NCBI GenBank assembly: GCA_029339195.1
Contig: JAPTJF010000182.1
Span: 49,536 to 113,535, forward strand
DNA from: Micractinium sp. NFX-FRZ
Lineage: Eukaryota > Chlorophyta > Trebouxiophyceae > Chlorellales > Chlorellaceae
Direction: 5' to 3'
DNA: 64,000 nucleotides
A program made the translations under genes and the position numbers. Under the pieces are notes generated by a model, which did not search any database, was not told the DNA's origin, and saw nothing but the letters and a program-made list of their open reading frames with translations. Positions 12,559 to 24,447 of this stretch are shown here, piece by piece (positions within the stretch are counted from its first letter, which is position 1; every line of letters begins with the position of its first letter).

Positions 12559-13271
12559 GGCGCGCCCCGAACTTGCAATCCTACAAACCAGCCGCCCATA
12601 TGGCGCCCACTATCCTTGCATGGCGCCCCGTTTTTGTTCCTGTACTGACCCCCTCAACGACCGACCCAACACCAGACCTCTCGCGGCCAGCGCTGGCGCT
12701 ACCCGCTCCCCGTCCTGCCCTCTTATGTATCCCTCTATGCGGCCGCTGCCACCGTCAACGTGGCAGCGCACAGCTGCGCAGCCTCGATCCTTGGGTGCCG
12801 CACTCTTCACTGAAGGTCCGCTCTCCCTCCCCGTTTTCCCCACACCGCTTGTACCCTCCCCGTCCTCGCTCTGCCGCTTCTTCCGAATTGTTTTGCTCAA
12901 TGCTCCTCCCCATTCCCTATAATATCTTCTATATGCAATGTACGTTCCTCACGGCTGCCACAGTGCATGCACAAAGGAAGCGCGCATCACTAGAGGGCCC
13001 CTGGCCGGCGTGGGCCGCGCGTTGCGTTGCTTTCTTTTCTTTTTGTGCGCCCGCAGGCATGGGGCACCTGGGGTGCGGGCTTACATCCTTGGCATTCTAG
13101 TGGCCCAAGGCCTTGCCCAGGGCGGCCCTGGGCGCATCATCACCTGTTCGCTTGCCAAGCGCGCGGCGGCTGCGAGTGGCGCAGCCCAGCGAATGACCGC
13201 AGCCGGTGCAGCCGCATCACACGCTGCACACGCGTCCAAACTGCCGGGATAGCAGCTGCCGTGGCCGCACT
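12559..13271. other. Intergenic region
   Basis: 3' UTR of the first receptor kinase and upstream region of the PHD-like gene. No TGTAA is seen close after the stop. The stretch near 12900-12950 is locally AT-rich (CCTATAATATC), which would suit a 3' end. No supported exon. Confidence 0.3.
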
Positions 13272-16200
13272 ATGAGGTGGGGGTGCAGGGCGCATCCCAC
13301 GTCCCGTGGGCGGCTGTCTCCCGCCTGTGCGCCCCGCTGCTTCACCTTGAAGTCGTATCACCTGCTCAATGCAGGCCGCCGCGCTTCCGGGAGAGCCTGA
13401 GCGGGGAGGCCGGGGCTGGCAGCGGGTCGCCGCCGCCCCCTCCTCCGCCGCCATGCGCCCTCTGCCACGAAGACGCCCAAGGACCCCTGCTGCTGTGCTC
13501 GGACTGCCGCACTGTTTACCACGAAGATTGTGCAGCACAACTTGTGGAGGTGGAGGGCCTGCAATCAACAGGTGGGAGGCCCAGCAGGACACGCGCTGGC
13601 TGCCTGCCGCTGCCGCTGCCGCTGCTGCTGCTCATATATACGTTAGGCGGGCCTCCAGTATGCTGCCGCCAGGGGCCCTGCTTGCCTGCGTTTGCCCTAC
13701 AGTAGGTGCATAAAATCACACTGAGGCTCCAAATCTCTGCCTCACATGGCACCCGCTGGCCGCCCAAACTGGGTGCGGTGCAAGGAGGGAATGCTACATG
13801 GAAGCAAGTGCAACAACTGTAGGATTGCCACATGCCTCTCCCCGCCCCCTCCCTGCCTGCAGACTCCGACCCCATGCCCTGCGCCCGCTGCGCCGCCATG
13901 CAGCGCGCTGGCGCAGCGGTAGAGGTAGTCGACTTGCTCAGCAGCGAGGAGGAGGTGGAGGAGGAGGAGGAAGAGGCTAGGATTGGTGCGGGTGCAGACA
14001 CGGCGCAGGCTGCCAACGCACCGGGGCCTGCCGTTCCCGATGACACGGCAGCGGGCGCCGGCGTGGAAGCAGCAGAAGCGGCGGCAGTGGCGGCAGGAGC
14101 AGCGGCAGCAGAAGCCTCTAAGGCAGCAGCGGCGGCAGCAGAGGCAGTGGCAGCAGGAGCCGCAGCAGCAGGGCGGCTTGAGGCAGCAGAGTCGGAGGCA
14201 GCAGCAGATGTTGAAGCAGCAGCGGCATTGACAGCAAGGCCCGGACCCGCAGCAGGGGGCGCCATTTCAGAAGCGGAGCCAGACGCAGCTGCTTCAGATG
14301 CATCAGAGGCAGAAGCAGTGCCAGTGCCAGTGGCAGTGCCAGTGGCGGCGGGAGCAGTGTCCCCAACAATGGCAGAAGCGCTGGCAGCAGGACAGGCAGC
14401 GGCATCAGCAGCGGGCGAGGCGGTAGTGCCAGCAGGAGCAACACCAGCGGTAGAGGCTGCTGCAGCAGCGGCAGACCCAGAGGGGACTCGCAGCGGCATG
14501 ACTGCCAGCGAGCGGCAGAGCATGCAGCCTGTAGAGGGGAGCAGTGGCCAGGCCTGCGCCACAGCGGGCTGGGCAGCAGAGGCCGGTATGGCCGACTTGA
14601 GATGCCCGGCAACTGGCACAGCAACTGCCGGCGTGCAGGCAGCGGCAGCAGGAAAGCTTACGGCAGAAGCAAAGGCAGCGGTAGCGGCGGCCTCAGCGGC
14701 AGCGCCAGCTCGAGCGCCACCGTTTCAGGTAGCCCCGGCGCCGGCAGCGGCGCCAGGGCCAGCGGCAGGGCCGCCTGCAGGGGGCGTGCCAGTCAGCGCA
14801 CGGGACCCACGGCGGCTGCCGCGGCTGGCTCAGCCGATGCAAGCTGAATCCGAGATCGCAGGCGCGGCTGCCGCAAGTGACACGGCTACAGGGCCAGGCG
14901 AGGCTGCAGGGCCCAGTGATGCAGGGCAGGCAGCAGCCACCGCCGCCACCGCTGCAGCAGCCGGCGGGGCAGTGCAGACAGCAGCAGCAACCAGCAGGGC
15001 AGTGCTTACAGCAGCAGCAGCAGCCCCTGCTGGTTGCGCCCCCACCCTGGCAGAGGTGCTGTGCCGGGCCCGCAGCAGCTGGCTGGAGCCTGGCATGGCG
15101 CTGCGGGTGCTGCAGGGCGACCTGCTGAACGTCAGTCGTGAGGCTCCGCACATGCCGTCAGGTGGGGCCCACTGCCAGAGCACAAGGCAGGGCTGGCTTG
15201 GATGCTGAGCACGTGCGCTTCGGCATCTTGCTGTAGCCATCAATGCTGCAAGCGGGCCTGTTCCCACCTGCCACACCAGCCAGTGCAGCAGCTGAGGGCG
15301 GGCGTGCTCCCACCAACCCGTGCTGCCTTCCGTCACGCCATCCCGCCTGCATCCATCACGCCACCCGCCTGCGCCTTCCTCGCCCCGCTCACTGCAGGCG
15401 GCGAGCTGTGCCTGCTGCGCCTGCAAGACTGTCAGCAAGAGCCGGCGGCGGGAGCTGCCTGGCAGGCCACGCATGCTCGTGAGTGCATGCTTGCAAGCAA
15501 GAATTGCTCGCTGTTGAGCACAAGGGTCTGTCACGATGCCTTTGGATAGCTTTCCAGTGCACCTCCTGCTCGCCTAACCCCTCTCCTATCTGTGTGCCCC
15601 TGCTTGCCTGCAGTGGAGGCTGGCGAGCTGATAGTGTGGCACCACGAGCACACGGCTTTGGGCGCGACTCTGCAGGTACAGCTGCTAACTGGCTTGGCGG
15701 GCAGGTGTCTTCTGGCACCATGCCTGCAGCCTCCGCGCGTGCAAACACCAGCTGCGCATGCACCCCCTTTCAAGATACATGCCACCAACTCTGGAGCGAT
15801 ATGCCTACTGATTGCCTCCCTGCTGCCTCTGCTGCCTGCAGCACCGCTGCTACCAGCAGCAGGTTGGCGAAGGCGGTACGGCACCCTTGGTACTGCTGCA
15901 GTACCTGGACGAATCCACTGCCCCTGGAGCACCGGCACTGGCAGCTACGGCACTGACAGCAGCTGCCGCATCGGATGCAGCAGCAGCGACGACGGCGGCA
16001 GCGGCACCAGCAGTGGCACTGCAGGTCCCAGTGCAGCAGGCACACTCTACTGCTGCAGCACCTGCAGGATTAAGACAGGCTGGGCAGCTGGAAGCTGTGG
16101 CAACAGCGCCAGCAGCAGCAGCAGCCACGGCAGTCAGGGAGACACCAGGGGCAGCGTCACCTGAAGCAATGGAGGCAGACGTGATGCATCCCACGACCTC

Positions 16201-16952
16201 GGAGCCAAGCACGTTGAAGCGGCTGCTGAAGCGAGCACGGGAGCCTGAGGGGGGCAGCACGGCCAAGGGCAGCGCTGCTGGGCACTGCACTGGCAGCGAG
16301 GCCGGCACCAGCGTGCACGTCGGCAGCGCTGGCGGGGGCAGCAGCGTGGCAGCGCAGCACGCCAGCCAGCCGGGGGAGCGTGCGCCGCAGAGGCAGCGGC
16401 CCTCCTGGCGGCACATTGGGCGCAGTTCACAGCAGCAGCAGCAGCAGCAGCAGTTGCAGCGGCAGGAGCAGCAGGAACAGCAGCAGCAGCAACGCACAGC
16501 GGTGCCGCAGCAGGAGGCACATGTGCCGGCGGCGGCAGCAGCAGCGGGGTCTGGCAGCCCAGAGCCTAACACAGCGCCTGCTCTGTCGAGCCCCGAGAGC
16601 ATCTATGTGTCGGTCATCACTCTGCTGGCCGCTGCGGGTGTGCCACGCGCTGAGCAGCAGGTGTGGCTGGGCTGGCTCCGGCAGTGAGGGAGCTGCGTGG
16701 GAGGCGTCGCTTGCTGATAGTAAACAATTCAGGGGTGCCTGCGCCTATGACGTGGCCTTACCCTTGCTTCCTACCCCGTGTGTGGGCACCCCGTTCTGCC
16801 CCCTGCTGCAGGCTTTCAGGGACTGGCTCATGGGGGAGAGCCAGGAGCGGCGGCTGCAGCACCTGGCTGTGCTCGGTCAGTACATATGTGGGGGCGGCGA
16901 TGCTGCCGGGGTGCGTCACATTGTGGCGGAGCAGCAGCAGCCGCAGCCATAA
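13272..16952 (+). CDS. PHD-finger-like protein with Ala- and Gln-rich tracts, 867 aa
   Basis: Seven exons in phase, 2604 bases: 13272-13276, 13375-13571, 13863-15161, 15398-15478, 15614-15675, 15842-16660, 16812-16952. Residues 29-77 form a C4HC3 pattern typical of PHD zinc fingers: C29/C32, C43/C46, H51/C54, C74/C77 (CALC, CSDC, HEDC, CARC), split by an intron; PHD fingers usually read histone tails. A Glu run (SSEEEVEEEEEEA) and about 300 residues of Ala-rich sequence follow. A conserved-looking region (LEPGMALRVLQGDLLNV, then GELCLLRLQD and GELIVWHHEH) is not recognised. A Gln-rich tract and a helical C-terminus (LMGESQERRLQHLAVLGQYI) end the protein. It is probably a nuclear chromatin or transcription protein, which is an inference. 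The five-base first exon (ATGAG) is the only weak point; an upstream start is possible. Confidence 0.65.
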
Positions 16953-18119
16953 GCGTGCAGCGGCGGCGGCAGCACTAAGAGGGCAGCGGCAGCAGCAGCC
17001 ACCAGCCACCGCAGCAGCAGCTGCGACACCACGGGTTAGGCTTGTTTACAGCCAGGGACAGCCGACCAATACAAGTTATGTTACAAGCTTCTGCAGGGCG
17101 GTCTAAAGGTGTGCACTTGTACATGTAATGCAAGCAGGCAATGCATAGAGCAAAGAAGAAAAGCCCGGGAGGAAAGTGGGAGCACAGATGGCTCAGACTG
17201 GATTCTTGGTTTAGAATCCATAAATAATCCATAATATGAAATTGGTTTAGTAGAGGATCATTGGTTTGATAACAACGGGCCAAGCACTCGAGGGGCGGCA
17301 GCCCAGCTGCTGCTACAGTGCTTGATCCACCTTGATAATGTAGCGTTCGTGCGTCAATGGGAGGCGTCAGGGAGCCCCTGTTGGCACCGGTACTTGGGCA
17401 ATGGCTCACAAGACCTTCCGTTAGGACGGGGTGTTGGCATAGGGGCGGCACCACCTATCGGCGGCGGCACTGTAGCTGGTGGCCCTGATCTGTGCCCATT
17501 ACATTACAAATTGAATCCTGCGCAAGTACGTAAGGTGGCTTGGGATACGGGTCTTCAGGGCTGGCCTGTTGCCTGGCGCAAGGCCGCCCGCCTCCTGCCT
17601 GCCAGTGGCCCGCCGGGCGCTCGGTTGGGCACGCCAGCATAAGCAAGACAGCACACCAGGGAGGAGAACAAGTGTTATGAAAGCCGGACATTGTCGCGTG
17701 CTAATCAGAATGACATGGGTATAAGGTTGTTACTGTTGACAAGCTGATGATGGGAGGGCGGGTGCACCGAAGAGAGCAGTCTCCGAAATGCAACACCGGC
17801 CGCCGCCAGCTCAGCCGCGGAAATCAACAAAGGCACGCCCTCATCATTACCTTTCTTGTTCCACGAGTCCTCGTGACTCGGCAATCTCCTCAAGCTGTGC
17901 GAGGGGTGCAGTAGCCGAGAGAAGCACCTCCCGCCCGGCCACCTCGCTTGACAGGGTCGCTGCACAGCACGGCGGATTGCTTTTTTTCTTCAACTCTCGC
18001 TGCACTGGTGAGACGAGCGTGCGCACGCAGGCTCCGGTGCGTCCAGCGCCACCTCTTGCTCGCCGTTGCCTGGAAGCAGCGAGCGCCTGTTGCTTGCCCC
18101 GGCCCCTTACCAAGTCCCA
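16953..18119. other. Intergenic region with an AT-richer patch
   Basis: About 1.2 kb between the PHD-like gene and the bromodomain gene. From about 17130 to 17280 the sequence is clearly less GC-rich than its surroundings. No exon with consistent phase was found on either strand. The 3' part should contain the bromodomain gene promoter and 5' UTR. Confidence 0.3.
17124..17128 (+). terminator. Candidate poly(A) signal TGTAA
   Basis: TGTAATGC 172 bases after the PHD-like gene stop, the expected chlorophyte signal at a plausible distance. Confidence 0.45.
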
Positions 18120-21100
18120 ATGTCACAGCCTAGAAACAGCCTGCGGGCGCCGCCCCTTCCCGCCATTACCCTCCCGCCGCTGACGCCGCCGCCGCCGCCC
18201 CGCGCCGCCACCCGCCGCAGAGCCATGCCCACGTGGGTTGCCACCAGCCGCGCCCTGCGCAAGCAGCTGACGCTGGGCGACCTCCAGCCGCAGACCCGCA
18301 CAAAGCACGGCCTCCTGCGCTTCTTCATCAAGTGTAAGCAGCAGCAGCAGCGGCAGCCTGGCGAACTCCCCCTGCTGGCCTTGCGCCGCCTTGCGCCGCC
18401 GCGGTCAACTGAGGAGCTAACAGCCGGGTTGCTGGGCCGCCGGCCAGCCTGGTGCTCAGACTGTCAACCGCCCTGCTATCTGACTGCCCCCCTGCTCTGC
18501 AGACCGAGTGTACTGGTTCTGGCTGGACCGCCTGCCCCAGGTGGAGGCTGCGCTGGGTGACGACGGCTCTGGCGGCCCGCGCCTCTTAGAGCTGCGCCAC
18601 ACAGGCCGGCAGGGTGCTGTGACTACATGGACTGTGGCCCTGGAGACCGACCCGGACGGCTTGGTGCTGGAGGTGAGCTTGATGGAGGCGCAGTGAACCG
18701 AACCAAGCGGGCTTGACTGGCGTAAGGGGATGTGTTTGCGAGAGTGCTGGAGACAGGAACGGCACGGAACACGGCAGGGTGCCGGTTTGGTGAGAAAGAG
18801 AGCAAGGGGCACGTGGATGGTTGGGAGGGCGGTACAGAAGGTGGGTGTTGTAGGGGTCAAGTGGGTGGGTGCGGGCAATAGGGTGGGGCCATGTGCGCCC
18901 AAGTGGGCAGGCCCCATCAGGGCTGCCTCTTGTGCGGGTGCTGCACTCTGTTTCTGAGGGCTCGGCGTGTGTTGGGGATGCCTGTCATTGCACCCCCCTG
19001 CCACCCCCTTACCCCACACCTCGCCCGTCAACCTGCGCCCCCACTCTGCCCCTCTGTGGTCCCCCTTTGCACAGGAGCTGGCCTTCCGTGGGGTGCTGCG
19101 CTCCCTGGGGGCTGATGTGGTGGGCGCCTGCCTGGAGATGGAGGTGCTGCCCGGGGAGTGCACGCCCGGCAAGCTGGTGGCCACAATCCAGCGCTGGCGG
19201 GGGTGAGCAGGGCGGGGCAGGGCGCTGCACAGGTGGGCAGCGGGGTCCAGGGCAAGCAGGTGGGGCATGGCAGCGTGGGGCGGGGGACTGTGCAAGGGGC
19301 GGGCTGGCAGGCGGGGCGGAGCGGGGCGGGGCGGGGCCGTGCACGCCACTGCCGGCTCCCTTGCCAGCACACCCAGCGCCAGCCTGCCAGCTCCCCTCTC
19401 CTTTCTACAGTGGGCTGAAGGCTGGTGGGCTTCCCGGCGATGATGACCCGCTGCCGGGCCACCATGTCCCGCTTGAGCGGTGCCTGCGGAGCCCCAAGAC
19501 GAGGCAGGGCCTGCTCTCCTCGGGCAGGCGGGGCAGCAAGCGTGCGGCTGACGATGGTGCAGCAGCGGAGGGAGAGGCGGAGGGGTGAGTGGCAGTGGGG
19601 TTTGAAAGTGGGCCAACGGAGGTGTGAGGAGGGGTGCCTGCCCGCAGCCACATCTGTGTCTGCGATGCACGTGCAGCGTGCTCTGCCCTGGGTGACCCCG
19701 CTTGCTGTGATTGCAGGCAGGCTGCTTCATGTCGCTCCATCATCCCCATGCGCCCCTTCTTGCGCTGCAGGCAGCGCCAGTCCAAGCGCCAGGCGACTGG
19801 GCAGCGCTCCGCTGGGCCGCGCCGACAGGTGAGGCAGCTTCCGGGTGGGTGCCCGGTTGGAGGCACAGAGGGCGCACAGGGTACAAGGGAAGCAGCCAAC
19901 CTGCTGACAAGTGTGGCCTCTCTGTATATGCCTGCACAGCTGTGCACGTGCCTGCTCTGCTGTATTGCTCAGCTGGCACCAATCAATACACGCCGGCAAA
20001 GGCCAGCCCCCGTCCTGCCTGCCTCTGCCTCGCCATGCCCCCCATCTGAACACACACCTGGGCCGCACCCCTCCTGCTGCCCCCCGCGCCGCTGGCAGGC
20101 GCATACGGCCTGCCACGACATCCTCACCGCCCTGCTGGAGGACGAGCACACGACCTTCTGGTTTGGGGCGCCCGTCGACAGGCGGCTGTACCCCAAATAC
20201 TATGAGGCCATAAGGCACCCCATGGACCTGGGGACCGTGCTGGGTGAGGGGTGGGGGGGCGTGCTTTGGGATGCTGGGCAAGTGGGGCGAGAGCTGGGCG
20301 CGGCCGGCGGTATGGCCTGTGTGTATATGACAGGCTTGTGCCGGCGCCAGCGGTGCACACCCCGCGCCGCCTGTGCGTGCACGCAGCCCAGAGCTCAGAG
20401 CCAGCCCTCCTCGCCCACCGGCCTGCCCCGGCCCGCTTGCCTGCCCCTGCCCGCCTGCCTGCCCCTGCCGCGCATGCAGCTTCTGCGGGGCATGCAGCCC
20501 CTGCCCTCCCATGCCCCGCCCTGCCTGCGACCTGCATCAGACCCGAACAGGTTTGGGTAGCCCAAGGGGTGCCCGAGCCTGCTGGAGTCGGGCTGATGCT
20601 GTCTTCTGCCTCGACTGACATGCACCTCCTGCCCTGCCCTGCCCTGCCCTGCCCTGCCTGTGCCCCGCAGAACGGCTGAACAACTTTGGGCAGCCCCCCA
20701 AGGGGTACGACAGCCTGCTGGAGTTTGCTGCGGATGTGCGGCTGGTGTTCGACAACTGCCGGCAGTTCAACCCGCCGGGTGGGTGGACAGTGTGCACACA
20801 ACACCACCAGTGCGGCAGGGGAGGGGGCGAGCGCCCCGTGTTGCCCTGGAGCACACGGTTGTGTGTGCACGCTGTGTGCGCTGCCTGCCAGCCAGTCCGC
20901 CGCTCCGGCCCTGGGTTGCACTGGCAGGTGCTGCTCCAAGCCAGGCGCCACCGCCTGCTGCCAGCCGCTTGCCGCTCTCCCTCTCGCTAGCTAGCTGAGT
21001 GTTAGACTCCCTTCCTAACCCTGCCCCTCCTGCCTCGTCCGCCTGTGCTGCAGGCGAACCGGTGCGTGTTGTGTGCGACCGGGCGCGGGAGAGGTTTGAG

Positions 21101-21855
21101 CAGCTGTGGGAGGCCCGGGGTGTGCAACAGCTATGTGAGGCGCTGTGGGGCCAGAGCACGGGGCAGGCTGCTGGCATGCTGCCGCCCCCGGGCCAGCCTG
21201 CGCACGCAGGGCAGCGGCAGGGCGAGCTGGGCGCGCAACAAGTAGCAGAGGAGTGTGGGCAAGGGGAGGAGCTGCAGCTGCAGGCGGCACAGCAGCAGGC
21301 GCAGCAGGCAGCGGAGCAGCCGCAGGCGGAGCAGCAGGCTGAGCAGCAGGCGGCACACCAGGCAGCGGAGCAGCAGCAGGCTGAGCAGCAGCATGCGCAG
21401 CAGGCAACGGAGCGGCAGCAGGCTGAGCTGCGGCCCGTGGGTGCTCATTCTCAGGAGGGAGCCACTGCCGAGCAGGGGCCTGCAGCTGCCACTCCAACCG
21501 CTGGTGCCCAGCTCCCTCAGGCGAGCCCGGCTTGCTGCTGTGCTGCTGCTGAGGCTGCAGCTGCTGTGTTGTTGTGCTGCTCCTGCTGAGGCAGCGGCTG
21601 CTGTGTTTATGGTACTGCTGTGATGCTGTGCTGCGGCTGCTGTGGTGTTGTGCTGCTACTGCTGGCACTGCTGCCCCACTTTGTGATCCATGGTTGTGTG
21701 TTTGCTCCTCCAGTTCACGCCCCGCATCACCTGCCGCATCTGTACTGCTTGCCCTGCTGCGTGCTGGCACGAGCGCAGGGGCGTGCGCCATCCCCCACCG
21801 CACCACGGGCACTGGAGGAGATCACCCGCATCCGCCAGCTCTGGGAGTGGGTGGC

Positions 21856-21900
<45 letters not shown>

Positions 21901-23948
21901 GCAGCAGGTCCCTCCCCCCGGCGAGCCTGCTGGCTGTGGCTCGTCTGGTGCTCCGGTGCAGGGCGCCGCAACGCCACCGCCGACCCCCTGCCCAAGGCAA
22001 GCGTGCTGCTTTGTATGGCATGGCATACCTCCCCGCCTGCCTGCCTGCCTGCCTACCTGCCTGTCCGCTTGCCTGTCTGCCCGCCTGTCTGCCTGCGCTC
22101 GCCTGCCTGTGCCTTAGCTGTCCACCCGACCGAGCAGTGCTGGACTTGTAACTCACAAACCACGTTCTTCTGTGCTTGCAGGGAGCTGCAGGAGATTGAG
22201 CACCTGTTCAGGGCCACAAACGGCGACGGTGGGTGCGAGCATGTGCTGCTGCTGCTGCTGCTGCTGCTCCGGGCAGTGCACTGACGTGCCCAAGGCACCC
22301 CAGCTTGCTGCCTGCTCATCCAGCCAGCTGTGCACCCTGAGACTACCTGCATTGCTTTCCAACTGTGCCAACTGCAACAACAAACTGTGGCGTTGCAGTC
22401 GAGGACCTGGAGTGCTACATCCAGCTGCGCCTGGGTGGGCTCGCTGCTCCTGCTGGCGAGGCGGCGCCATCGGCGGCCAACCGTGCCGACTCGTCAGCAC
22501 CGGGGCAGGCTCGCACTGCAGCTGCTGGTCCGGTAGCAACAGAGCTCGAGCCTGCGGCTGAGCCATCGCCGCATTTGGCTGCCGCACCAGCAGGGCCTGA
22601 GACTGCAGCGGCAGCGGCTGATGATGTGGCGGCTGATGATGAGGCAGCGCGTGAGGCAGCACCAGCAGCGGAGCCGGTGGCGCCAGCTGGGCTGAGCAGC
22701 AACCCCCGGCAGGCGGCTACTGCTGCAGCAGGTGCGGGCCTGGCTGCTGTGGGGGCCAATGGCGTGCCTCCCCAGCCGCTGCTGGTTGCAGTGCTGTGGT
22801 CAGCAGTGCTGCGGCAGCACCCACGCCTCATGGCGGCGGCAACAGTGATGGAGCAGGCTGTGCTGCTGAGGCTAGCAGAGCTGCAGCAGCAGCAGCGGCG
22901 CCAAGAACAGCAAGAACAGCGGCGGCAGCAGGAGCAGCGGCAGCAGCGGCAGCAGGAGTGGGGGGAGGAACAGGAGGACGCTGCTGGGCTAGGAGGGATA
23001 GGTGAGGCGGAGGCGACAGCCCCCGGTCCAGACACTGGTGACCTGGCAGACGCTGGCACTGGTGACCTGGCAGACGCTGGCACTGGTGACCTGGCAGGTC
23101 CGACTCCAGGCGGGGCAGCGGCAGCAGCAAGTGCGGGATGCACTGCGGGCGGCACTGCTCACAGGGGTGCTGCGCCGCACTCACCCCCGCTTGTGGGCGT
23201 GGCGGCGGTGCCTGCAACGGCGGCGGCAGCAGCAACGGCAGCGGCAGCGGCAGCAGCTGCGGGTGCAGCCTCAAACATGGCAGCTGAGGCCGCCCCAGCA
23301 TGCGTTGCTGGGGGCAGGAACGACGGTTCGGAAGCCACTGCCGCCACAGCGTCAGCAGGCAAGCTGCCAGCAGGCAGCACGGGCGGGAGTGACGGCGGTG
23401 CCAGCCGCGGCGGCGGCCTGGCTGTGCTGCGTCAGGCGGCAGCCCGGCGGCTGGTGGAGCAGGCGTTGAAGGAGTTTCAAGAAGCGGATAGGGAGCAGTC
23501 TGAGGGCATGCTGCGCCCCCTGAAGACGCTGCGCATGGCGCGCAGGAGCAGCACGGCTTTAGAGGTGAGGCTCCGCTTGTGCTGGCCATGCGCACTCCAA
23601 CACCGCCAGGCTGCTGGTCAGAAGGTCTGGCCAGGTTGCATGCATGTATATGCAGCAGGAGCACTCTTGCCCATGAGCATGGACGGCCTGCCATCGGTCA
23701 GCATCACAGCTGTCCCACCACCACGCTTGGCACATCTGTACGCTCTGCCTGCTTGTCCCTGCTCGCAGGTGGTGGTGTGCGCCTGGCCCACTTACACCCA
23801 GTCGCAGCAGGAGGACCTTTTTGATGTGGCGCTGCTTGCAACCGGGGCACTGGAAGAGGCCTTGGGAGCGGGGGAGCTTACGGAGGGCATGTGGACAGAC
23901 GTGGATGAGCAGCTTCGGGATGGGCTCAACTGCCTGCTGCGCCCATGA
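18120..23948 (+). CDS. Bromodomain protein with Gln/Ala-rich C-terminal half
   Basis: Exons resolved in phase: 18120-18333, 18503-18672, 19075-19202, 19411-19584, 19771-19828, 20099-20243, 20671-20778, one starting 21054, then 22182-22228, 22399-23564 and 23769-23948. The part between about 21440 and 22180, including a (CAG)14 run, could not be spliced with certainty. The bromodomain starts near residue 249: FWFGAPVDRRLYPKYY, HPMDLGTVL, EFAADVRLVFDNCRQFN; the Asn of DNCRQFN corresponds to the acetyl-lysine-contacting residue. Bromodomains bind acetylated histones, so a nuclear chromatin reader is likely. The N-terminal 248 residues (YWFWLDRLPQVEAALG, WVATSRALRKQL) match nothing I recognise. 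After the bromodomain come Gln-rich coiled-coil-like sequence, long Ala-rich tracts, a repeated GDLADAGT and a C-terminal helical segment. An internal ATG at 18225 is an alternative start. The N-terminal third could in principle be a separate gene, but phase continuity argues for one. Confidence 0.72.
21857..21898 (+). repeat. (CAG)14 microsatellite
   Basis: Fourteen perfect CAG triplets in the bromodomain gene. In the frame that contains EEITRIRQLWEWVA they encode 14 Gln, so the run is probably exonic. Confidence 0.9.
23033..23097 (+). repeat. 24-base coding tandem repeat (GDLADAGT)
   Basis: Almost three perfect copies of a 24-base unit beginning CACTGGTGACC, in frame within the bromodomain gene, giving GDLADAGT repeated and then GDLAGPT. 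Identity between copies suggests recent slippage. Confidence 0.9.
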
Positions 23949-24447
23949 AGATTCGGGGGCGCCGGGGCGGTGCCGTAATCTGGCAGTCAGGCCCGGCAGC
24001 AGGTGTTGCACCGATGCAACCAGTGTTGGTTCAGTAGGCTGCAATAAGGCCGCGCAATCATGTGAAACAAACTCACCTGAAGCCACCGCTGCAACGCACA
24101 CTGGTGCCAGACATGTTGTACATTCGGCACGGTGGAGCGAGTGCTGACTTGCTAGGCCATTCTTTGGGTGGGCGCCCCCGCCGACTGGGATGTGGTGAGT
24201 TTGAAGTGAGTTTAGCCGGCGGTGCAGAGGAGCCGCCGGGGCGGCGGCGGCGGCGGCGCGCCAGCTCAGCAAGATGCAAAACGGAGATAGGCGTGCTCAC
24301 CCGCGAGGCTGGTCGGGTAGAGGTTCACAAACACGACCAGAGCTCAAGGGGATGGTCCGGCGGATTGCCCTGCAGCGCGAAACCGAATGGCTTGTCTAGC
24401 TCGTTGCTTGGCGCGTGGCGCCTAAAGCGCGCCGAGGGCGGAGCAAG
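23949..24447. other. Intergenic / promoter of receptor kinase 2
   Basis: Five hundred bases holding the bromodomain 3' UTR and the upstream region of the second receptor kinase. A GGC-repeat patch lies at about 24235-24260. No exon seen. Confidence 0.3.

Noticed and set aside
13516..14619. 367-aa minus-strand open frame
   Set aside because: Shadow of the Ala-rich exon of the PHD-like gene; GC-rich triplet bias keeps several frames open.
22241..22268. CTG-repeat reading frame (poly-Leu) near 22240
   Set aside because: It follows a proper donor (GACG|GTGGGT) and the next exon joins in phase at 22399, so this is intron.
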